DNA from: Gracilaria domingensis
Taxonomy: Eukaryota > Rhodophyta > Florideophyceae > Gracilariales > Gracilariaceae
Assembly (NCBI GenBank): GCA_022539475.1
Contig: VCMS01000192.1
Coordinates: 1-64,000, forward strand
Reading direction: 5' to 3'
Length of the DNA stretch: 64,000 bases
Positions 54,131-63,774 of the stretch are shown in pieces. The notes beneath the pieces are model-generated. The model ran no database searches and was not told where the DNA came from. It saw only the letters and a list, made by a program, of their open reading frames with translations. A program made the position numbers and the translations under genes. Every line of letters starts with the position of its first letter. The stretch's first letter is position 1.

Positions 54131-57100
54131 TTAGTTGAAATACAACTCTTCGCCCCTCTCAATATCTCTTACTGCTCTACAACGAAGTAGAGCATAGTTA
54201 GAAAGGTCTGACTTGAACTGTATCACGGACTTCGCTTCCACCACCTGCACATTGGCACTTCGAGTCCTGTTTGACCGGGGCTCCGATAAATCGGGATCCC
54301 CGGCATGATATCCGGCGTCGTTAATGTAGCCCCCGATACAAAAAGGCGCCGGGACAATGTAGACTTCGCTCTCCTTTCTATCCTGAGCCTGTCCTGGTCT
54401 GTTCCTCAGGTGCAGAAACTCCGTACCAGTCACAGTGACCATCATAGAAAACAACTTGTACCGCACTGGAGTTGCTCCGAGACAGCCACTTCCATACGTT
54501 AAGTGTCTTTCCTTCCGGTTCGTCAGATCCGTGTATACCAAAGTTCCATAGAAATGACAGATAGTTTCCCCAGCCAATATCTTATGTTCCGTGAACACCC
54601 CCATACCAGCACGGGGATGTCGGATCTTAGAAGATGCTATATGTAAGCGATAGCGATTGGCTTCAACAGTCAACAGCATATGCATATCCATAAGATTCAG
54701 AGCTCCTCGGTACTTCCCCTCCCAAAGATCTACAGTACGCTGTCCACACTTCTCGACAAAGTCCCAGTCCTTCCAGTATCTTCCTAGGAACTGAGTAATA
54801 TGTCCAGGCATCACTTGGTACTGGGGGTAACCAAATGGAGCCTCCCATTCAAGCCGACCTCGGTCCCGATGTGGAACCCGTTCATAGGTCGTTGAAGCCG
54901 CATCCACCACCTCCTGTTCAACCAGGATGTCATTCTTCCCCCCGCGAATAACTTCGGCCATAAGAGTCGTTAGATGGTGCTTCGCATGGCTGAAGCATGG
55001 CCTATTCCTCTCGCACCCCAAGAACTTCCTATGCTTTGTCAGCGATAGGCACGCCATACCCGTAGAAAAAGTTCCCGCGAACATGTCCATGACAAGATCA
55101 CCCGGTCTTGTGAAGCGACATATCAACTCCTTCATCAACTCCCTCGACTTCTGCTCCGGTCTTATGTACTGCCCACCTGGTACTGAGCTACCTGGCTCAT
55201 GTACCTTCCATGTCAACCACTCCCCCGCCCTCGGTTTGGGCACCCGGTCAATTACATTCCTGTTAGCCGGGAAAGTGGAAGGAATGAAATTGTTCTCCTC
55301 AAATGGAGTAAGACTGGCTTCCTCCGATGGTCGCAATCCACGCTTCACCCCATGAACGGCGTACTCCGTTACGGGCTGTATCCCAAACTTCCGTGGATTC
55401 CCTCCAACATTACTGCGATCCCGGATGAACACCAGTGGATTCGCATCCACTTTAAACGAAGGCATGAGTTCTGGTTTACCTTCGCTTCCAGCTTCATCTT
55501 TCGTACTCGCCGTTTCCGAAAGTATCCTGTGCCACACATGAAACTGTGCCATGGCACAGAATATAATGAAGTGCCCACCTGACCGAAGCGCGGAACTTAT
55601 TAAGTCAGTCGTACGGATCATGTCTTCCTCACTGAAGACATCGTGACCACTATTCCGTTTGTTCCTCTTCCTTCGAGTGTTAAATGGAGGGTCTGTTAGG
55701 ACAAGCTGTGCCTCACCCCATAAAATCTCACTCTGATTCACAAACGTTTCGTGTGTGTGCCTCAGGTCCTTCATGTCACAGTTGTACGCTACAAAGTGTG
55801 ACTTTCTCATCCCCTTCCACACCTTGTCCATATTCATTCGAAGGAGACTGGATATCCCCTTCATGGGCGGCTCAATACCAGTCTTTTCGATGTTGTAATC
55901 GGCAACCCGAGATTCATGCTCCGCAAGATTCACCGGCTTCTCGAAGTCGTCGCTATCGGAGCTCACGAGGTTCATATACTCTCGACGAGGTGGGGGTGGG
56001 GCAGACTTGGTCGAAGAAGGTTCGGCATTACCGGAAGCTTTAGGGGTTTTCGTCAGTTCAATATCAGGTTTCGCGTGCATGCCGACATGGAACCCTGCCG
56101 CATGACGCATATCCTGTATCGGTTTCCATAGCAACTCCGAAAACTTCTGAAATCGAGCAGGCAACTCACCGGAGTCAGAGCTAGATACGGTATCCATCCG
56201 TATCTCCGAAAACTCTATCCAGTTCCTCATCTGATTAACCCGTAAGCTATAGAGGCTATCGTGGGTGCATATGGTTTCGAGGTCTGTCAAAAACTCCTTA
56301 GCCAGTATTCGCAGGTTTGTATCGCATTCATCACTCAAGGTCTCCACCGATCCACTAGTACTGCTCTGTGGCACATCCTTTGTGTTGAATCGAGTACTCT
56401 GGCTCGGCGGGGCATAACCAGACTCCCGTGTCTCTAGCGCCGTATACTTCAACGTCTGCATATTCATGTAAATGTATGGTTTCACCATGTGCTGAACGTT
56501 CGTGTATCCAAGATGTGCCGCAAAACAACTCCATGTCCATACGACCTCACTGATAGCGAATCCCAGTCGATCACAGTTGTCTTTAGAGAACGACGTAAAA
56601 GTGGGTATGTACACAGATGGTGCATGGTTCACTTTTCGTTTCTTTTTCGGTTGTTTCTTCTTCATCATTCGGATGTTGTCGTTCTCTCCCATTATGTGGC
56701 CGAGGTATGATAAGTATATAACGACCTCAAATGGGTTCACAGCTGTTGGTGGGATGAACACTGTCGTCTTCAGAACCTGCTTTCTCCTGGTCATGAAATA
56801 ACCAACCAGGCATCGCACCGGTAGGTATATACCCATATCCATAGAGAGAAGGAAAAAATCGCGCAGTCTCTGGTCCTCATCCCCGTCCTTCTTGTCAAGA
56901 AGCTTCGTTACAAGATATCGTTGTTCCACAGGTTTGTTATTCACAACACTCTTTCGCAGCTGTTGCAGTGTCAAGTTCTGCAGGTTCTTGGAGTTAGTGG
57001 CCTCCTCAAACATCTTCCTTGCCTCCGGAATATCCTTATAGTTCTCGGCGCAGAACTCTATTAACCCTCTAAACCCCACGTCCCGTGGCCGATCAGGGCC

Positions 57101-57223
57101 TCCATCGCTGTTTGCCAAAGCATCGTGAAGAACCAAGAAAAGTCTGACATATGCATGGAACGCCGGAGGCGGAGCACTCATGTCGATAGGATGTATCTCC
57201 TCTCCAAGATCGGTGGAATCCAT
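54131..57223 (-). CDS. DNA methyltransferase-SET domain fusion protein
   Basis: This is a single frame of 1030 residues from an ATG at 57223. Residues 1-460 are novel; QPKKKRKVNH at 191-200 contains a PKKKRKV-type nuclear localisation signal. Residues 470-750 form an N6-adenine/N4-cytosine-type methyltransferase in the permuted (beta-group) order. Motif IV LVLTDPPFN is at about 507-515, followed by TEYAVHGVKRG, RPEQKSRELMKEL (698 region) and motif I DMFAGTFSTGMAC at 713-725 with LGCERN. Residues 860-1030 form a SET domain: AGMGVFTEHKILAGETICHF, YGTLVYTD, FCIGGYINDAGY at 961-972 and ERGEELYFN at the end. The stop codon TAA falls exactly where the final conserved tyrosine is expected; the next codon is glycine, as in the Y-x-N-Y-G motif. 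DNA methylation with histone or self lysine methylation is inferred from family knowledge. Confidence 0.85.
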   Translation of the reverse strand: MDSTDLGEEIHPIDMSAPPPAFHAYVRLFLVLHDALANSDGGPDRPRDVGFRGLIEFCAENYKDIPEARKMFEEATNSKNLQNLTLQQLRKSVVNNKPVEQRYLVTKLLDKKDGDEDQRLRDFFLLSMDMGIYLPVRCLVGYFMTRRKQVLKTTVFIPPTAVNPFEVVIYLSYLGHIMGENDNIRMMKKKQPKKKRKVNHAPSVYIPTFTSFSKDNCDRLGFAISEVVWTWSCFAAHLGYTNVQHMVKPYIYMNMQTLKYTALETRESGYAPPSQSTRFNTKDVPQSSTSGSVETLSDECDTNLRILAKEFLTDLETICTHDSLYSLRVNQMRNWIEFSEIRMDTVSSSDSGELPARFQKFSELLWKPIQDMRHAAGFHVGMHAKPDIELTKTPKASGNAEPSSTKSAPPPPRREYMNLVSSDSDDFEKPVNLAEHESRVADYNIEKTGIEPPMKGISSLLRMNMDKVWKGMRKSHFVAYNCDMKDLRHTHETFVNQSEILWGEAQLVLTDPPFNTRRKRNKRNSGHDVFSEEDMIRTTDLISSALRSGGHFIIFCAMAQFHVWHRILSETASTKDEAGSEGKPELMPSFKVDANPLVFIRDRSNVGGNPRKFGIQPVTEYAVHGVKRGLRPSEEASLTPFEENNFIPSTFPANRNVIDRVPKPRAGEWLTWKVHEPGSSVPGGQYIRPEQKSRELMKELICRFTRPGDLVMDMFAGTFSTGMACLSLTKHRKFLGCERNRPCFSHAKHHLTTLMAEVIRGGKNDILVEQEVVDAASTTYERVPHRDRGRLEWEAPFGYPQYQVMPGHITQFLGRYWKDWDFVEKCGQRTVDLWEGKYRGALNLMDMHMLLTVEANRYRLHIASSKIRHPRAGMGVFTEHKILAGETICHFYGTLVYTDLTNRKERHLTYGSGCLGATPVRYKLFSMMVTVTGTEFLHLRNRPGQAQDRKESEVYIVPAPFCIGGYINDAGYHAGDPDLSEPRSNRTRSANVQVVEAKSVIQFKSDLSNYALLRCRAVRDIERGEELYFN

Positions 57224-57303
57224 CGCTTCAGCGCAAACAACGGAGGCGAGCCTTTAAATGGCGACTTACGCTGGGCACCCCCGCTTTCGGCAGCTCCTCC
57301 CAG

Positions 57304-58533
57304 CGCACTGCCAGTCTCGTCCGTGTCCGTGTCCGCTCAGTGCGATAGCGTCGCGTGTCGGAACGATAGCGTCGCGTGTCGGCCACGTCGCGATTCGGAG
57401 CTATTGCAACGGTCCCGTATTGTGCTAAAAGTCGCGGATCAAGTGGGTGTGAAGCGCTAGTTTTCTCTAGTTTGATATATGTGCACGGCGTGTGCAGCGA
57501 AATCACTGCCGGAAGTGCCGGGAGGAGTGTTTTGGGAGGTCTCCGGAAGGCGCCAGAATGTGGCCAGAACGTGCCCGCGGGCGGGAGGGGTCGGTCGTGT
57601 TAGGGTAGCTACCCTAACACGACCGGACCCCCCCGCCCGCGGGCATAAAATCGCACATTTTTCAAAAAATCGTCCAAAACGTGCCCGCGGGCGGGGGGGT
57701 CCAGTCGTGTTAGGGTACCTACCCTAACACGACCGACCCCCCCCCCCCCCCCCGCCCGCGGGCACGTTTTGGACGATTTTTTGACACCCTCCGGAGACCT
57801 CCCAAAACACTCCTCCCGGCACTTCCTGTACCCACTGCGTCACCTCAGTGCACCATCCCAGAAATTAGGGAGTGTCTGGAGGGTGGAGAAGACGGGATGG
57901 TCACCTCAGTGCACCATCCCGGAAATTAGGGAGTGTCTGGAGGGTGAAGATGACGGGATGGTGCACTAAGGTGACGCAGTGGGTACAGGAAGTGCCGGGA
58001 GGAGTGTTTTAGGAGGTCTCCGGAGGGTGCCAGAATGTGCCCAGAACGTGCCCGCGGGCGGGGGGGGGTCGGTCGTGTTAGGGTAGGTACCCTAACACGA
58101 CCGACCGCCCCCGCCCGCGGGCACGTTTTGGACGATTTCTTGAAAAATGTGCGATTGTATGCCCGCGGGCGCGGGGGTCCGGTCGTGGTAGGGTAGCTAC
58201 CCTAACACGACCGACCATCCCCGCCCACGGGCACGTTCTGGCCACATTCCGGTGCCTTCCCGGGACCTCGCAAAACACGCCGCCGCGCAGTGATTTCGCT
58301 ACACCCGGCCGCCGGTACGTTGGCGCCGCTGTCCACGTGTATTTGCGGGAGTAGGCTGTACATGGAAGTGAATGAGTGTACTCTTGACTACTATGCAAAG
58401 CATTTGAAGAGCATGATTTGAGAACGCGACCATTGCTCGCGTGAGTCATCATTGCGCGAACTCCACGACTCTAAAGCGTACAATCAGTGTGCGAGCGGCC
58501 ACGGACAGGACACGGACGAGACTGGCAGTGCGG
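57304..58533. repeat. Foldback structure with four nested palindromes
   Basis: The outer arms match between about 57304-57338 and 58492-58533 (cactgccagtctcgtccgtg and its complement). A second, longer pair of arms covers about 57496-57900 and 57905-58309: it begins agcgaaatcactgc on the left and mirrors gcagtgatttcgct on the right, and the order of all blocks is reversed about a centre near 57905. Within the arms sit four palindromes of 72-120 bp, at 57571-57645, 57663-57782, 58048-58125 and 58161-58232. Each has the core ttagggta-taccctaa flanked by cgtgcccgcgggcggg-type arms. The structure lies upstream of the methyltransferase-SET gene start (57223). It is non-coding. Confidence 0.85.
57842..57968. 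repeat. Two-copy tandem repeat at the centre of the foldback
   Basis: The phrase cctcagtgcaccatccc followed by gaaattagggagtgtctgga occurs twice, from about 57844 and 57904, spaced 60 bases. The outer edges (gcgtcacctcagtgcaccat on the left and its mirror on the right) belong to the large inverted repeat. Confidence 0.8.
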
Positions 58534-60000
58534 TGGCGTCGCTACGGCACCCCTCCCTCAGGAGAATCAGTCGATGGCTCCGCTCCACCCCTCGCAGGGG
58601 CATGATCCTGCCGCTGTGGCGTGGAACTCTGAACACCCGATGCTGGTCACCGTCACCCCTGAGGGTTGGATATCCCGAGAATCGATGGAAGTGCGCGACC
58701 CGAAGGTGGATCCCCTCATGTACTCACGGGCTCCGTGGTTTCACCCTGACGCGGTGCGTAACGATGCTTTGATCGACTCCTACTCGGAGAACGGTGTCCT
58801 CCCTGGCAGGATTCCTATGGAGATGGTTCGTTGCTCCGATTAGTGGGGTCGCTGCGCGCTAGCGCTATATCACTTGTACCGGAATCGCGGTGAATCGGTG
58901 AATGCCGCTCGGGCGGGAATGACGAAAGTGGTGTATCACCGCATTGACCGTACGCGGCACGAGCATCTCATCCCCCAGAGCTATGGGTTTGACCCGGCAT
59001 TATACCGTACCTACGGTGAGGTATCGTACGGTGACGGCCTAGCTATCTTTCCTAAACAGGAGTATCGGGGATCAGTGGTACGAATTGAGCGTGACATGCT
59101 CGTGTGGAGCCTTCCCATTCTTCGGGCTGAGTTCCGCTGCTGACGCAGGAAGCATCTCCAAGCGGAGTTTGACAAACGGCTCAAGTTCGAGCGTAAGGCG
59201 CGTTCCCGACACGGGTTTCTTCTGCCATACAAGAATGTGGAGATCGAGCGCCTGCGCCAGGATGCGAAACCTAGCAGGTATGCTCCGCTTCCTCCATGGT
59301 GGAGTATAGTCGAGGTACCCGGTGGGTTCTTTGCTGAGATGTCAATCTCGGTGTATTACCTCGGGTCCAAGTTGATCGGAAACCCCCAGTCGGGGTATTG
59401 GTCCCTTTTCCTGGCGGAATGGGCTGCCCGTGTGGCGGCGCATCTGCTTTGGAAGGTGTACGACAATCACCGTTTGTAGTATATCCCTCCTCTGTTGAGG
59501 AACGTCATGAGAAGACTGGATTTGTACATCCCTCTGGGATATGAGCGGAACGTCACTGAGTTGAACGCTCTCTTGGAGGTCCTGGACGCGATTAACTGGA
59601 ACCAGATCCCCTACGAGAATCAACCTGAGCAGCAGGAAAGGGCTGGTGCCTACAACCATTCTCCACGAAAGATGCATCCGCCTGCCGGAAACTTCGTCTA
59701 TTACGACCCGCGCGAGGGTGTTCCCGTCTCAAAGGAGCAAGCTCTCGCGTTGTCCAACACCATTCGAATGGTTCCGATGGGGCACCCCGCAGGGTTCATG
59801 TTCAGCGACGATTATGAAGCTCCCATTGCCTGGGATGATCTGGGGTTGGATGTGGAAGAGGTGGATGCCCACGGGATGGGTCAGCCATTGGTAGCGGCAG
59901 CTCCGACGGCGGGAACCGCGCCAGCGGCGGCACCAAAAGGTGGGCATGTAGCTCCTGTAGGTCGGCAGGTACCGGCTGGGCCGGTGGTACCATAACCTCA
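58530..60000 (+). mobile_element. Antisense accessory reading frame of Gypsy fossil 3
   Basis: This plus-strand coding region is homologous to the antisense frame of fossil 2. It shares a low-complexity start, GWISRESM/DGISRESL, RTYGEVSYGD, PILRAEF, the RHGFLLPY block, LDAINWN, HSPRKMH and GHPAGF, followed by an alanine/proline-rich tail. It converges on the minus-strand pol of fossil 3, the same relative layout as in fossil 2. It is broken. The function is unknown. Confidence 0.7.
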
Positions 60001-61399
60001 ACGGGTGAAGGCACTTCGCCAAAGCTTACTGGCCCTGGGAGTTCAGGTTTCTCCGGGAGTAGCTGATCCACGCCAGATGGCGGCGTTTGCGGCTAACCAG
60101 CTCCCGCTCGTGCAGGGCGGCTCGGATGCCGCTGTTCCCTCCACAGGAGGTTGAGGTAATTCCGAGAACCGGAGTGATACGATATCCATACGGACGACTT
60201 CTGCAGACAGAGATGAGAAATAAACACCAACTAGCGGTAACTTCTGACTTCATCTCTTCCTCTCATGGGACTCTGCTCTTCGTCCTGAGCTTTTTCTTCT
60301 TCTTCTACTCCCTGGTGGGAGTTATTCTCGACTTCATTTTCTTCTTCACTCAATTGAGTATCTTGACACCGTATATCGGTGGTAAATTGAACCGGTAACC
60401 GGTGTGAAACCGTAGTTCGGTGATGTACTGTACCGTACCCCTCACGTCGGGGTTCTGCATCTTAAGTACGCTCTAGGAGGTATGCAGTCCAGCCATGGGG
60501 CTGGCTATCCAACATCCTAACCCATGACGGGTTACCCTACCTGGGCGTTGTCTGAGTTCCCCGGGGGGGGCGTTCTTCGTTTTCCTATGGTAGGAAAATA
60601 TTTTAGACCTCGGGAGGTGTGCGACAGGTTCGTAGGTGTCCTCTGTGGGCGAGTATCCGTACCATCAGACCTGATACAGTATCTCCCCTTCGGGATCGTA
60701 GACATGACGCACCAGGCGTTCCACCACAAATTCCTGTGGGTAAGTGTTGACCTTCTTGGTGTCTTTGCGGCTCCCCTCCATTGTGGGGCTTGCTGTGGCT
60801 ACCCTTCGGGTGGGCCTTCCGACGCGAGACGGTAGTAAGCTACCCTTGAATGGTGTTTGTTCGGCAGGCTCTTTGCGACAATCCGCAGCTGCGGAGTTGG
60901 GAAGAGTTCGCGGGCAACCGCTCGAAATCGGCGAGAGTGGTATCATTCGGGAGCGTTCCACGCGCTGAGTGCAATTAACCTTGCGAGGTGTTCCATGAAC
61001 GTTGAACCGCGCTGCGCTAGCCTCTCGGACTGAGCTCCACTTTTCCGCTCCGGGAGTACGCGGTTAAGGCGGGGATGGCAGCAAGTCGCGCGCCGTGGGC
61101 CCGGCTGCGGTTTAACCGAGATCGGTGAAGTCCCATTGGGCGGGGACGGATACGCCTGCGTGGCGCGTGCCACGGAGCTCCACCAGTGATGGCTGGTTAC
61201 TCAACGGCTCGCCGTGTCGATACCCTAAAACGCGGTGCGGTGTGGCGACAGCTGTACCTTTTCCCGAAAAATTGGGAGGTTGTTCCGCAATTGCGGGTTG
61301 CGTGCGCCACGCGCCTTTGGGTGTCATTTCGCGGCGAGCGAGCTGCACGTCGGCCCCCTCAGGGTTCCATATGCCGCAGTCCTTCTAAGAGGTGCCACA
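60001..61399 (-). other. 3' part of Gypsy fossil 3 between accessory frame and pol
   Basis: This region holds a chromodomain-like segment on the minus strand at about 60590-60790 (related to 41730-41890 of fossil 2), with FVVERLVRHVYDPEGE and, nearby, a TEDTYEP-type block. The remainder contains short frames on both strands without recognisable domains. No separate host gene is seen. Confidence 0.5.
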
Positions 61400-62891
61400 C
61401 ATCCACAGTGTTACTTCTTCTTATGCTTCTACACCCTTTTATTGTTCGATGAGTCCATCATATCTCCTTCTGCCTGCGGGACGCTACCCAGCGAGTCAGG
61501 ATCAATTGACACCTGCTTCTCAAGTAAGCGCACGCAACCGGCGTCTTCGCGTAACTTAAGCCTTCTGGGTGGCGGGCGGGATGGCGTTTCATCCACCTTT
61601 GTGATGTCTTCCCCCATGGGGGTTTCTAAGGTCTTACCGATATGCAGACCGCCTGCGGTGTGCGGGGTTAACGCGCGCGCCGCTACCACAGCAGTGGTGT
61701 CGTCCGTCGGAAGCGGGTGCGATGTTTCACCAACAGTGGTGGTATCCGTACCTGGATTTGGCGGCAACGCCACAGAAACAGAAGCGGTGTTGCCGGCGTC
61801 CTCCCCCCCTTTGGCCGCCAGGGGTGGTGTGACCACGTCGGGTGTGGGGGTTACTCTGAGACAGTTTTCAGCATGGGCCCGTGAAAGGGGTGTGGGCCCA
61901 AGAGGGGCAGGGATCGATGTATCCGGTAGGTCGGTTTACCCGCGCTCCGGGGTAGGAAGAATCGCTGGACGCGAAGCCTCCTGAGGCGTTGCACCCTGAC
62001 GGGGTACTGAAGAATCAGTAGCAGTCGGTAAAGGCCTGGGAGCCTTACAAACGCGGTGGCGTGAGATCCGTTCGTGGTGGTTATCGATGTCCACCACCAC
62101 CGTGTCGGGTGTAAGAGATACTAGCCGCAAGGGTCCGTTCGCCATGGGCGAGAGCTTGTGACGACGTTCCTTTTCAGGATTGTAGTATTCTTTGCGAACG
62201 AATACTTGATCGTCCACCCGTAATTGGGGTAAGGGCGGGGCGACCTTCTTGTCGATGTTGCGCTTAAAAGTAGCTTGCGCCTTGTCCATGACGGCCCGCG
62301 CTTTTGGCACCATCTTGGTGAGCCATGTCTTCCACGCATTGCGGTGTTGTCCAGGGTACGGGTAACTCGAAAGAGTGGGTTGAGCCTCGATGGCAACCGA
62401 CGGCGGTGGCCGAGAGAGAACCAAATCAAATGGTGCGAGTGAGGCTACCCGATGCACCTGGGTGTTGTACGGGTACGTGACAGCGTCCGTGTAGAGGTCC
62501 CAGTCTTTGGGGTGATCCGCGATGTATGAGCGGAGTGCGTTGAGCATTGTACGGTTAAACCGTTCCACCTGCCCATTACACTGGGGGTGATAGGTTGTAG
62601 TGAATAAGTTCCTGACGTCAAGGATTCGACACACATCCTGAAAGAATTTGGAGGTGAACTGCGATCCGTTATCAGAGAGAACATGTACCGGCGGTCCGTA
62701 AACGAAGACCCAGTGGGTGACAAAGGCCTGCGCGATGACCGTAGCTGAGCGGTACTATTCTCACCAACTTAGAGAAGCGATCTATGATTACCAGAAGGTA
62801 GCGGTTCCCACGGGGAGTTCTGATTAATTCCCCAAGGATATCAATGGCCACGAACTCCACCCTAGTAGAATCATTTTGGCGTATAGTGAAT

Positions 62892-63026
62892 ACGGGGTGT
62901 GCACGGGTTTATTTAGAAAATTAAGTGTTCAAAATCAGGATTTGCACGGGTAGTGCCCGGGGTAGACTGTGATTTTGAAGACCAAATTTTCTAAATAAAC
63001 GCGTAAATACCCCGTGCATACCCCGT
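62892..63026. mobile_element. Small MITE (135 bp) inside the integrase of fossil 3
   Basis: The ends form inverted repeats of about 45-50 bp: acggggtgtgcacggg, then tttatttagaaaatt on the left; the right end mirrors both as aattttctaaataaa and ataccccgtgcataccccgt. The sequence on either side continues integrase coding similarity, so this is an insertion. No clear target duplication is visible. There is no coding capacity. Confidence 0.7.
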
Positions 63027-63774
63027 GTCTTTCTTCTAGGGTCCAAAGAGGAGCACGCTGGGAACAGCGACAACTCCTTACAGTACTTTCGAAGTTTCAC
63101 GCCGTTCTTGGCACATTCCACACAGGAGCCTCGGATGGCGTAACAGTCGAACGCCATGGCGGGCCAGTAGAAATATCTTCTCAGTGTGAGATAGAGTTTT
63201 CTTCCGGCCGGGTGGGCGCCCAATTTAACGTAGTGAGACAGATGTAGCACTCGTCGTTGCAGTGAGTTAGGTACCACAATCTGTGGGTTTTGTGTCACCA
63301 CGCTGATGAGGTGCCCTTGGTCATTCACTGTGAATGGAATGCAGTGTCCCCCATTATTTTGGGATCTCACCTGCGTACAGAACTTATCCAGTTGTTGCCC
63401 CCTGATCATTTCTTCCGGAGTAATGGGTTCAAATGAACCAGCGGGCGGTTCCACGCTTTCGGTCGCAAGAATGTCATCACAGACGTCATCCGAAAGGATT
63501 CCGGGCTCTTCTTCAGCGATTTCTGCAAGGAACCAGGGGAAATCCAAGTCGTCGCATGGCTCTGCCTCTGCGGAAGTTCCCAGACCAGAGAGTGCATCAG
63601 CCTGGAGGTTGAGCTTTCCCTTCTTGTAGCGGACGTCAAAATCAAATTCCAACAGACGGAGTCGCCACCTCATGAGTCGGGCTGAGGGTTCTGATATTTC
63701 CATTAGCCAACGCATGCAAGCGTGATCCGTGTGCACTACAAAGTGAGTCCCCATGCCCAGAGAGGTGAATTGAT

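Larger units (their letters stand above)
48266..57223. mobile_element. Three-gene Plavaka-like DNA transposon (copy 1)
   Basis: The transposase (+), coiled-coil gene (-) and methyltransferase-SET gene (-) form one block of about 9 kb. The decayed block at 22225-27565 has the same order and orientation, which shows that the genes move as a unit. The termini were not identified: no convincing CACTA-type inverted repeat could be matched between the flanks 47.8-48.2 kb and 57.2-57.5 kb. The span given is therefore only that of the genes. Confidence 0.75.
58530..63770 (-). mobile_element. Ty3/Gypsy chromovirus-like fossil 3
   Basis: This minus-strand element is of the same family as fossil 2. RNase H (about 63770-63600), the integrase zinc-binding region (about 63260-63080), the integrase core (about 62860-62300), a C-terminal tail and a chromodomain-like segment (60590-60790) are followed by the antisense accessory frame. 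Gag, protease and reverse transcriptase are not in the window: at about 63775 the RNase H gives way to unrelated AT-rich sequence. A small MITE lies inside the integrase. It is broken, with several interruptions and one truncation, and its age is similar to or older than fossil 2. Confidence 0.75.

Noticed and set aside
57571-58232. ttaggg/ccctaa words in the foldback as interstitial telomere repeats
   Set aside because: Each palindrome has a single ttagggt on each side of the centre and no tandem run, so there is no telomeric array. The word is part of the palindrome core.
47825-58309. The palindrome at 47825-47912 and the foldback at 57496-58309 as matching ends of the three-gene transposon
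   Set aside because: Their sequences do not match each other, so they cannot be called terminal inverted repeats. A role as unrelated subterminal structures remains open.
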